Below, one piece after another: positions 48,405-55,577 of a DNA stretch of 64,000 nt (positions are counted from its first letter, which is position 1; each line of letters begins with the position of its first letter). The notes under the pieces are model-generated. The model saw nothing but the letters and a program-made list of their open reading frames with translations. It ran no database searches and had not been told where the DNA came from. A program made the translations under genes and the position numbers. Origin of the DNA: JAMOQA01 sp964420365. Lineage in GTDB: Bacteria > Acidobacteriota > Polarisedimenticolia > J045. The DNA lies in assembly GCA_964420365.1 (NCBI GenBank), contig CAYQTA010000060.1:1-64000 (forward strand), read 5' to 3'.

Positions 48405-48664
48405 GGCTCCGGGGAAATTTTTTGGGCATTTTTGTATCCAACTGGAGGATCGCCACTTGCAGCCAGCGAAAAACCGGGGCGGCCACCCGCCTGGCGAACG
48501 CACGCCCCCCCACCCCCCTTTTCGGCAGCCACGCCCCCGCCCGGAAGGGCGAAAAGGACGGGGGATCGCACGGGGCGCCGCCCTGCCGCGCCGCTTCCCG
48601 GGCAGGCCCCCGTTCCGACCGACCGCTGGCCCGGAATCGGCAGAAGGCCGGCAAAAAGATGAGG

Positions 48665-48693
48665 TTGATGCTCCATGCCCCGACTGCTATGCT
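48665..48693 (+). promoter_or_regulatory. promoter of the rimP-nusA-infB operon
   Basis: TTGATG (48665-48670), a 17-base spacer and TATGCT (48688-48693). The predicted start is at about 48700, just before the attenuator-like hairpins. Confidence 0.7.
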
Positions 48694-48709
48694 TGCGTCA
48701 GCCGTGTGA

Positions 48710-48744
48710 CCTCGATTTCGAGGCGGCCGTGGGCCGCCTTTTTT
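48710..48744 (+). terminator. attenuator-like terminator in the rimP leader
   Basis: A perfect 8-bp stem (48721-48728 with 48732-48739), 3-base loop, then a T run to 48744: a canonical intrinsic terminator about 65 bases before rimP. An upstream 5-bp hairpin (48710-48714 with 48719-48723) shares bases 48721-48723 with it, so the two exclude each other. It probably sets operon expression, perhaps through NusA. Confidence 0.75.
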
Positions 48745-48809
48745 CTTGGCCGGGGGGAGTCTTCCCCGACCACGAACGGGGCCGACGGCAGGGAGACGCA
48801 AACCGAACG

Positions 48810-49286
48810 ATGGCAGCGCGGAAGAAGGATATCGAGGATCACCTCGTCCCCCTGGCGGAGGAGCTGGCCGGCTCCCTCGGGCTCGAGGTGTACGACCTCG
48901 TCCTCCGGCCCTCGGGGCCGCGCTGGAAGCTCACCGTCTTCCTGGAGGGAACCGGGGGGCCCGTCACCCTGGACGACTGCACCCGATTCTCCCGCCAGTT
49001 CTCCCGCGAGCTCGACGTGCTCGACCCGATTCCCCACGCGTACGACCTGGAGGTCTCTTCCCCGGGGATGGAACGGGTGCTGCGCCACCCTCGCCATTTC
49101 CAGCGCGCCCTGGGAGAACAGGTCTCGGTGCGCTGGCGGGGCGAGGACGGAAGGGTCCATTCGACCGTCGGAACGCTGGTCGTCCTCGAGAAAGACCGGA
49201 TCCGGGTCCGCCCGGCCGGGACCGACGAGGCGGTCGCCATTCCGCTCGCGGCGCTGGTCGGAGCGAGGATCCACGTCGACTGGTAG
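48810..49286 (+). CDS. rimP: ribosome maturation factor RimP
   Basis: Needed for 30S subunit maturation. The 158-aa protein has the N-terminal alpha/beta domain (VPLAEELAGSLGLEVYDLVLRPSGPRWKLTVFLEG), DDCTRFSRQFSRELDVLDPIPHAYDLEVSSPGMERVLRHPRHF and an SH3-like C-terminal part. The ATG at 48810 starts the family homology; the frame runs on upstream through the terminator and is not likely translated. It leads nusA and infB, as in most bacteria. Confidence 0.92.
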   Translation: MAARKKDIEDHLVPLAEELAGSLGLEVYDLVLRPSGPRWKLTVFLEGTGGPVTLDDCTRFSRQFSRELDVLDPIPHAYDLEVSSPGMERVLRHPRHFQRALGEQVSVRWRGEDGRVHSTVGTLVVLEKDRIRVRPAGTDEAVAIPLAALVGARIHVDW

Positions 49287-49357
49287 ATGCACGAACACCC
49301 AGGGAACCGTCCCGGCCGGGCAGCGCGGCACGGTTCCCGCGGAGGAACACGAGGCCC

Positions 49358-50911
49358 ATGGCGGAGAGCGAGATCAAGCAGGCGATCGACCTGATCGGCC
49401 GGGAGAAGGGTATCGACCGGGACGTGATCATTCGCGCCCTCGAGGAAGCCTACGCCGCGGCGGCGCGCAAGGTGATCAAGACGAAGGAGAACCTCGTCTC
49501 CGAGTTCGATCCCGACACCGGCACGTTCCGCGTCTACGCGAAGAAGAGGGTCGTTCCCGAGGTCGAGGACCCCGATACCGAGATCTCCCTCGAGGAGGCG
49601 CTGGTCATCGACCCCGAGGCCGACTTCGACATGGAGATGAAGTTCGAGCGGGAAGTGCCCCAGCTCGGACGGATCGCCGCCCAGGCGGCCAAGCAGGTGA
49701 TCTACCAGAAGGTCAAGGAAGCGGAGCGCGAAAAGGTCTACAACGAGTACATCGACCGCGTCGGGGAACTGATCCACGGAACGGTCAAGCGGATCGATCG
49801 GGGCGACCTGATCATCGACCTCGGCACCACGGAAGGCATCGTTCCCCGGCGGGAACAGGTGCGATCGGAGCACTACAACCAGGGAGACCGGATCCGGACG
49901 ATCATCGTCGACGTGGAGCGTTCCGGGAAAGGCCCCCAGGTCGTCCTGTCCCGCACGGATCCCCGTCTCGTGATGAAGCTCTTCGAGATGGAGGTTCCCG
50001 AGATCTACGACGGGACCGTCCGGATCATCTCGGTCGCTCGTGACCCGGGCGAGCGCAGCAAGATCGCCGTCCAGTCCCGTGACCGGGACGTCGACCCCGT
50101 CGGCGCGTGCGTCGGCATGAAGGGGAACCGCGTGCAGTCGGTCACCCGGGAGCTGCGCGGCGAGAAGATCGACATCGTCGAGTACCACGAGAACCCGCTG
50201 GAGTTCGTGCGCGAGGCGCTCAAGCCGGCCCCGGTAAACCGGGTGAACCTCAAGGACCCGGAAAACCGGGAGGTCGAGGTGATCATCCCGGACGACCAGC
50301 TCTCCCTGGCCATCGGGAGACGCGGCCAGAACGTTCGCCTCGCCGGCCGCCTCGTCGGCTGGCGGATCGATATCAAGAGCGAGAGCGAGAAGGCCGCCGA
50401 GATGGAAGCGGAGGAAGAATCGCGGCGCCGCGCCTGGGAGCTCTTCTCGCGGCTGGGCATCGACGAGGCGATCGAGGAACGCATCATCGAGTCGCTCATC
50501 GACGCGGGCTTCCGTGACCTGGACCAGATCGTCGCCGCCGACCTGGAAGACCTCACCCGCATCGAGGGGATCGACGTCGACCTCGCGCTCCAGATCTACG
50601 ATCGCGCGGCCGAGGTGGCCGAGCAGGTACGGGCCGAGGAGGAAGAGGTTCGTCGTCTCGCGGCGGAGCTGGCCGCCGCCGAGGCGGAGGCCGCCGCCGA
50701 GGAAGAGGCCGCGGCGGCGGCCGCCCTGGCGTCCACCGATCCACTGGACGCCCTGACCGGGGGAGAACCCGCCGGGGACACCGCCGTCCCCGGCGCGGAA
50801 GGGCCGCCCGCCCCGGCAGAAGAATCGGGGAACGACACCGGCGCCGCGGACGTGACCGGGACCGGGAACGACGCTTCCGACGAGGACGAGCGGCAGCAGG
50901 ACGAGGAGTAA
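49358..50911 (+). CDS. nusA: transcription termination/antitermination factor NusA
   Basis: RNA polymerase-binding factor acting at pauses, terminators and rRNA antitermination. The 517-aa protein has the N-terminal domain (about 1-125), S1 (GELIHGTVKRIDRGDLIIDLG), KH1 (VGACVGMKGNRVQSVTRELRGEKIDIVEY), KH2 (DDQLSLAIGRRGQNVRLAGRLVGWRIDI) and helix-hairpin-helix repeats (ADLEDLTRIEGIDVDLALQIYD). It ends in an Ala/Glu-rich tail and an acidic end (DEDERQQDEE). It follows rimP by 71 bases and precedes infB by 6, without the common ylxR between them. Confidence 0.95.
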   Translation: MAESEIKQAIDLIGREKGIDRDVIIRALEEAYAAAARKVIKTKENLVSEFDPDTGTFRVYAKKRVVPEVEDPDTEISLEEALVIDPEADFDMEMKFEREVPQLGRIAAQAAKQVIYQKVKEAEREKVYNEYIDRVGELIHGTVKRIDRGDLIIDLGTTEGIVPRREQVRSEHYNQGDRIRTIIVDVERSGKGPQVVLSRTDPRLVMKLFEMEVPEIYDGTVRIISVARDPGERSKIAVQSRDRDVDPVGACVGMKGNRVQSVTRELRGEKIDIVEYHENPLEFVREALKPAPVNRVNLKDPENREVEVIIPDDQLSLAIGRRGQNVRLAGRLVGWRIDIKSESEKAAEMEAEEESRRRAWELFSRLGIDEAIEERIIESLIDAGFRDLDQIVAADLEDLTRIEGIDVDLALQIYDRAAEVAEQVRAEEEEVRRLAAELAAAEAEAAAEEEAAAAAALASTDPLDALTGGEPAGDTAVPGAEGPPAPAEESGNDTGAADVTGTGNDASDEDERQQDEE

Positions 50912-50917
50912 CCAACG

Positions 50918-53686
50918 GTGCGGATCTTCCAACTCGCGCAGGAGCTGAACGTCAGCAGCCAGGAGATCCTGGATGCCCTCGATGACATGGGCATCCCGGT
51001 GAAGTCGAACCTGGCGGCGCTCGACGACGCGGTCGTCGCGGAGCTCCGGGAACTGTTCAAGCCCAAGCCCAAGACCGCGGTCTCCGCCAGGGAGGAGGCG
51101 ATCCGTCGCGCCCTGAAGGAGAAGGAAGAGCGGGAACGAGCCGCCCGGGAGGCCGCCCGCAGGGAGGCGGAGCGGAAGGCGGCGGCCCGTCGCGCCGCGC
51201 TCGAACGCGCCGCGCGCCTCCGGGCGCTCGAGAAGGCCCGCGCGGAAGGCCGCACGATCTCTGCCGAGGAGCTGGCCAGGGCCGAGGCGGACGTCGCCGC
51301 GGAAGCCGCGGAGGTCGAGCCGAAGCCGGCCGCCCAGGCCCCGCCCGCCCCGGAGCCCCCGGCATCCGCCCCGGCGCCCGAGGTGTCCCCGGCAGCGCCG
51401 ATCGCGACCCCGGAACCCCCCGCCACGGAAGAGAAACCGGCGGAGGAACCGGCCGAGACCCGGGAAGCGGCGGAGGTGCCGAAGGAGGCCCCGGCGGCGA
51501 AGCCGTCCCCGAAGCCGGCGGCCAGGATCGCCGAGCCAGCGGAGCCCTCTCCCCCGCCGGAGAAGCAGCCGGCTCCCGCGACGCCGGCCCGTCCAACCCC
51601 GCCAACTGCTCCGGCGGGCCCGCGCCTCGGCAAGGCCGTGGTCGCGCCCCCGCCGACGACGGCCAAGGAACGGGCCGAGCTGCTGGGCAAGCGGCTTTCC
51701 CAGCTCCGCGCGGCCGGCGCGGGCAGGCGTGCCGCCCCGGCGACCCCGTCGTCCGCGGCCCTCCCCGCGCGCGGACAGGCGCGCAGGCCCCAGGGAGGTC
51801 GGCGCAAGAAACAGAAGTCCCAGGAGCAGCGCCAGGCGCCTCGACCGGTCCGCGAGGCGGCTCCCGAGCCGCCCGTCGGCGAGGTGAAGATCTCCGAGGG
51901 GCTGACGATCAAGGACCTCGCCGAGCGGATGAACCGCAAGGCGAAGGACATCATCAAGAAGCTCTTCCTCGAGAAGAAGATCATGGCGACGATCAACCAT
52001 GCCCTCGACGAGGACACGGCGCGGTGGATCGTCGAGGCCTTCGGCGGTACGCCCGTGATCGTCGGCATCGAGGACGAGGCCCTCGCGGAAGCCCTGCCGG
52101 AGGCCGAGGCCCAGCAGGACCCGTCCCGTCTCGTCCCACGCCCGCCGGTCGTGACGATGATGGGGCACGTCGACCACGGGAAGACGTCCCTCCTCGACGC
52201 GATCCGGGAGGCCCGGGTCGCCGAGCGCGAGGCGGGCGGGATCACGCAGCACATCGGCGCCTACAAGGTGAAGCAGGTCCACGAGGGCACCGAGAAGGAG
52301 ATCGTCTTCCTCGACACGCCCGGCCACGAAGCGTTCACGCTGATGCGTGCCCGCGGCGCCAGGGTCACCGACATCGTCGTCCTCGTCGTCGCCGCCGATG
52401 ACGGCGTCATGCCCCAGACGCTCGAGGCGATCGACCACGCGAAGGCGGCCGGCGTACCCCTGGTGGTCGCCGTCAACAAGATCGACAAGCCCGGCGCCAA
52501 TCCCGACCGCGTCCTCCAGCAGCTCGCCGAGCACGACGTCCTCGTCGAGCAGTTCGGCGGTGACGTCGTCGCCGTCTTCGTCTCCGCCAAGACCCGGGAG
52601 GGACTGGACCAGCTCCTCGACATGATCCTGCTGGTCGCCGAGATGCTCGAGCTCAAGGCGGACCCGGAACGGCCCGCATCCGGAACGGTCCTCGAGGCAA
52701 AGCTCGACCGGTCCCGCGGACCCGTGGCAACCGTCCTCGTGCAGAACGGAACGCTCCGGATCGGCGACGTGTTCGTCGTCGGCGCTTCCTTCGGCAAGGT
52801 GCGGGCGCTCATGGACGAGAACGGGAAGCGCCTCCGGGAAGCCGGCCCCGCGACGCCGGTCGTCGTGATGGGACTCGAGGAAGTGCCCCAGGCGGGAGAC
52901 ACCCTCCAGGTCTTCCCCGACGAGCACAAGGCGCGCCAGATCGCCCTCTACCGGCAGCAGAAGCTGCGCGAGGAGATGGAAGCGCGCCGGGCGAAGCTTC
53001 CGACCCTGGAACTGCTGCACAAGCAGATCGCCGAGAAGGAGCTGACGGAACTGCCGATCGTCCTCAAGGCGGACGTGCAGGGATCGGTGGAGGCGCTGCG
53101 CCACAAGCTCGAGGAGCTGTCGACGAGCGAGGTCAAGGTCAACGTGATCCACGCCGCCACCGGGGCGATCACCGAAACCGACGTGATGCTCGCCGCCGCG
53201 TCGCGGGCGATCATCGTCGGGTTCAACGTCCGGCCCCAGCGTGGCGTGCCGGAAGCCGCGCGGCGTGAAGGCGTCGACATTCGCCTGCACACCGTGATCT
53301 ACAAGGTAACCGACGAGATCAGGCAGGCGATGCTCGCGACCCTGTCGCCGGTGGAGAAGGAGGTCTACCTGGGCCGGGCCGAGGTGCGGCAGGTCTTCCG
53401 CATCTCCCGCATCGGTACCGTCGCCGGCTGCTACGTCGTCGACGGGGTGATCCAGCGGGACGCGAACGTCCGCCTGCTTCGCGACCACGTCGTGATCCAC
53501 GAGGGCAGGATCGCCTCGCTCAAGCGGTTCAAGGACGACGCGCGCGAGGTGCGGGCCGGGTTCGAGTGCGGGATCTCCCTCGAGAAGTACAACGACATCA
53601 AGCCCGGGGACGAGATCGAGGCGTTCAAGATCGAGCTCGTCCAGCGCGAGTCCCTCGACCCGGGCGAGGCGACCACCACGGGCTGA
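50918..53686 (+). CDS. infB: translation initiation factor IF-2
   Basis: GTPase that places initiator tRNA on the 30S subunit. The 922-aa protein starts VRIFQLAQELNVSSQEILDALDDMGI (IF2_N). A long Ala/Glu/Pro-rich, coiled N-region follows to about 320, then a second IF2_N-like module (TIKDLAERMNRKAKDIIKKLF). The G domain from about 405 has GHVDHGKTS, DTPGHEAF and NKIDKPG. The C-terminal domains follow (ADVQGSVEALRHKLEEL...VYLGRAEVRQVFRISRIGTVAGCYVVDG). GTG start. Confidence 0.97.
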   Translation: MRIFQLAQELNVSSQEILDALDDMGIPVKSNLAALDDAVVAELRELFKPKPKTAVSAREEAIRRALKEKEERERAAREAARREAERKAAARRAALERAARLRALEKARAEGRTISAEELARAEADVAAEAAEVEPKPAAQAPPAPEPPASAPAPEVSPAAPIATPEPPATEEKPAEEPAETREAAEVPKEAPAAKPSPKPAARIAEPAEPSPPPEKQPAPATPARPTPPTAPAGPRLGKAVVAPPPTTAKERAELLGKRLSQLRAAGAGRRAAPATPSSAALPARGQARRPQGGRRKKQKSQEQRQAPRPVREAAPEPPVGEVKISEGLTIKDLAERMNRKAKDIIKKLFLEKKIMATINHALDEDTARWIVEAFGGTPVIVGIEDEALAEALPEAEAQQDPSRLVPRPPVVTMMGHVDHGKTSLLDAIREARVAEREAGGITQHIGAYKVKQVHEGTEKEIVFLDTPGHEAFTLMRARGARVTDIVVLVVAADDGVMPQTLEAIDHAKAAGVPLVVAVNKIDKPGANPDRVLQQLAEHDVLVEQFGGDVVAVFVSAKTREGLDQLLDMILLVAEMLELKADPERPASGTVLEAKLDRSRGPVATVLVQNGTLRIGDVFVVGASFGKVRALMDENGKRLREAGPATPVVVMGLEEVPQAGDTLQVFPDEHKARQIALYRQQKLREEMEARRAKLPTLELLHKQIAEKELTELPIVLKADVQGSVEALRHKLEELSTSEVKVNVIHAATGAITETDVMLAAASRAIIVGFNVRPQRGVPEAARREGVDIRLHTVIYKVTDEIRQAMLATLSPVEKEVYLGRAEVRQVFRISRIGTVAGCYVVDGVIQRDANVRLLRDHVVIHEGRIASLKRFKDDAREVRAGFECGISLEKYNDIKPGDEIEAFKIELVQRESLDPGEATTTG

Positions 53687-53696
53687 GGACGGGACG

Positions 53697-53981
53697 GTGC
53701 GGGTCGGCCTGCTGCTCCTCGAGGTCTATCTCCCGGGAACCGCCTCCCTCAAGGAGAAGCGACGCGTGCTCCGGTCCATCAAGGACCGGGTGCGTCACCG
53801 CTTCAACGTGGCCGTGGCCGAGACGGGACACCAGGAGCTGCACCAGCGCGCGGAACTCGCTTTCGTCTCGGTGGCGGACGCTGAACAGCCGCTCCAGCAG
53901 ATGTTCGACCGGATCGTCGAGGAGGCCGAGCGCATGGTCCCGGGAGGGATCGCGGAGATCGAGCGGGAGACGATCGGATGA
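53697..53981 (+). CDS. ylxP: YlxP/DUF503 family protein
   Basis: A 94-aa protein matching DUF503: VGLLLLEVYLPGTASLKEKRRVLRSIKDRVRHRFNVAVAE, then ELAFVSVADAEQPLQQMFDRIVEEAER. It is usually found between infB and rbfA; its function is unclear, probably ribosome-related. GTG start; its stop overlaps the truB ATG. Confidence 0.9.
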   Translation: MRVGLLLLEVYLPGTASLKEKRRVLRSIKDRVRHRFNVAVAETGHQELHQRAELAFVSVADAEQPLQQMFDRIVEEAERMVPGGIAEIERETIG

Positions 53982-54898
53982 GCCGGCGGCGGGACGATCC
54001 CGCGGTCCGCGGCTGGCTCGCCGTGGACAAGCCCTCCGGGCCCACGTCCCACGACGTCGTCGCCCGGGTCCGCCGGGCCCTGGGCGTGCGGCGCGTCGGT
54101 CACGCCGGAACCCTCGATCCCCTCGCCTCCGGGCTCCTCGTCTGCCTCGTCGGCAACGCCACCCGTCTCGTCCCCTGGCTGCACCGGTGGCCGAAGACCT
54201 ACGTCGGCACGATCGTCCTCGGCACCGAGAGCCCCACCGATGACGCCGAGGGGCTGCCGGGTCCGCCCCCGGAACCCGTTCCCCTCCCTCCCGCCCCGGT
54301 CCTCGCCGCGGCCACCCGCCGCCTCACGGGAGAGGTACTCCAGCGGCCACCGGCCTACTCGGCGAAGAAGCTCGGGGGAGAACGGGCACACCGCTTGGCG
54401 CGGCAGGGGTTCACGCCCGACCTCGCCCCGGTGCCGGTCACCGTGCACGGACTCCGCGTGTGCCCGGCCCGGCAGCCCGGCCGGCTCCACTTCGCGGCCC
54501 GGGTCTCCTCGGGAACGTACCTCCGCGCGCTCGCCAGGGATCTCGGGCGCCTGCTCGGCACCGGCGGCTACCTCGAGACGCTGCGCCGGACGGCCATCGG
54601 ACCGCTCCGGGTCGAGGACGCTCTCCCCCTGGAGAACGTCCCCCGCGAACCGCCGGCCGGACGCTCGCTGCTGCGCCCCGTCGAGGAGCTCCCGCTTCCG
54701 TTCCCGGACGTTCGTCTCGGCCCACGGGGCGCGTCGCGCTTCCTCGCGGGGAACCCCGCGGAAGCCCGGGATCTCCCCCCGGGACTCCCGGAGGAAACCC
54801 CGGTGCGGGTGCTCGACGCGGCCGGCCGGATGCTCGGGATCGGCCTGGTGGTCCCGGGTGACCGTGTTCGGCCCCGGACGGTGTTCCCGCCGCCATGA
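53978..54898 (+). CDS. truB: tRNA pseudouridine(55) synthase TruB
   Basis: Makes pseudouridine 55 in the tRNA T-loop. The 306-aa protein has GWLAVDKPSGPTSHDVVARVR, the catalytic Asp in RRVGHAGTLDPLASGLLVCLVG, the KTYVGTIVLGTESPTDDAEG block and RVSSGTYLRALARDLG. The ATG overlaps the ylxP stop. rbfA, normally between ylxP and truB, is missing here. Confidence 0.95.
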   Translation: MSRRRDDPAVRGWLAVDKPSGPTSHDVVARVRRALGVRRVGHAGTLDPLASGLLVCLVGNATRLVPWLHRWPKTYVGTIVLGTESPTDDAEGLPGPPPEPVPLPPAPVLAAATRRLTGEVLQRPPAYSAKKLGGERAHRLARQGFTPDLAPVPVTVHGLRVCPARQPGRLHFAARVSSGTYLRALARDLGRLLGTGGYLETLRRTAIGPLRVEDALPLENVPREPPAGRSLLRPVEELPLPFPDVRLGPRGASRFLAGNPAEARDLPPGLPEETPVRVLDAAGRMLGIGLVVPGDRVRPRTVFPPP

Positions 54899-54931
54899 CC
54901 GGGAACGGCGGAGGGAAGCCGGGCGAGGTGT

Positions 54932-54960
54932 TTGCCGCGGTCCCGGCCGGATGGTAACCT
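54932..54960 (+). promoter_or_regulatory. possible promoter of rpsO
   Basis: TTGCCG (54932-54937), a 17-base spacer and TAACCT (54955-54960), in the truB-rpsO gap. Moderate match only. Confidence 0.4.
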
Positions 54961-55046
54961 GCCCGCCGCGGTGGCCTCCGGGCGACCGCGTGGTTCTTGT
55001 GCACCGCGGGCCGCGCTCCGCGCCGGCCCCCAAGGGAGCAACGGCC

Positions 55047-55316
55047 TTGCCTCTCGAGAAGACGCTGAAGAACGAGGTCCTCGAAGCCTACCGTCTCCAC
55101 CCGACGGACACCGGCTCGCCGGAGGTGCAGATCGCCCTCCTGACCGCCCGGATCCGCCACCTGACGGAGCACTTCAAGGTCCACAAGAAGGACCACCACG
55201 GCCGGCTCGGCCTGCTCAAGCTGGTCGGGCAGCGGCGCCGCCTGCTCAACTACCTCAAGAAGAAGAGCCCGGCCCGCTACCGCGACCTCATCCAGCGGCT
55301 CGGCCTCCGGAAGTGA
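55047..55316 (+). CDS. rpsO: 30S ribosomal protein S15
   Basis: Primary 16S-binding protein of the 30S platform; 89 aa, the exact family length. Sequence LEKTLKNEVLEAYRLHPTDTGSPEVQIALLTARI...HFKVHKKDHHGRLGLLKLVGQRRRLLNYL is diagnostic. I take a TTG start at 55047, with AAGGGAG about 9 bases upstream, because the earlier in-frame region belongs to truB. It precedes pnp, the classic rpsO-pnp pair. Confidence 0.96.
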   Translation: MPLEKTLKNEVLEAYRLHPTDTGSPEVQIALLTARIRHLTEHFKVHKKDHHGRLGLLKLVGQRRRLLNYLKKKSPARYRDLIQRLGLRK

Positions 55317-55321
55317 GCTTC

Positions 55322-55345
55322 GCGGGACCCCTCCCGGGGTCCCGC
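55322..55345 (+). terminator. hairpin after rpsO
   Basis: Perfect 10-bp stem (55322-55331 with 55336-55345) and a 4-base loop, 5 bases after the rpsO stop and without a T run. It may be a partial terminator or a 3' end stabiliser. Confidence 0.5.
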
Positions 55346-55419
55346 CCGGCCCCTCCGGCCCGCGGTTCCATCGTCATCGACCGGGCGGAGGAGATCCTGG
55401 TTCCCGGGTGATTGGACTT

Positions 55420-55501
55420 GGTAGCGAACGGCACCGGCCTCCCGCCGCGGCACGCCCGCGCGGGGTCGTCGTCTGCCCCGCCGTCGGCGCCGTTCGCTAC
55501 C
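55420..55501 (+). promoter_or_regulatory. long leader hairpin before pnp (possible RNase III site)
   Basis: A perfect 13-bp stem (55420-55432 with 55489-55501), extended inward by about five more pairs (434-438 with 483-487), encloses a GC-rich loop. It lies 76 bases before the pnp ATG. In E. coli such a hairpin is cut by RNase III and underlies PNPase autoregulation. Confidence 0.65.
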
Positions 55502-55577
55502 CGGCCCACTCGCCCGGGCCCCGGTCTCCCCTGCCCCCGATCCCGCGGGGACGATCCCGCGGCAAGGGAGTGAGACC

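Noticed and set aside
50640..50730. Alanine/glutamate low-complexity stretch at the end of nusA as a repeat element
   Set aside because: It is in-frame coding sequence for a helical tail; no repeat unit beyond codon bias.
48839..53500. Very long open frame (over 1,500 codons) on the minus strand opposite rimP-nusA-infB
   Set aside because: It is the antisense shadow of well-identified genes in GC-rich DNA and has Asp/Leu/Arg-biased composition without motifs. The same applies to 4417-9243 on the minus strand and 25762-31485 on the plus strand.
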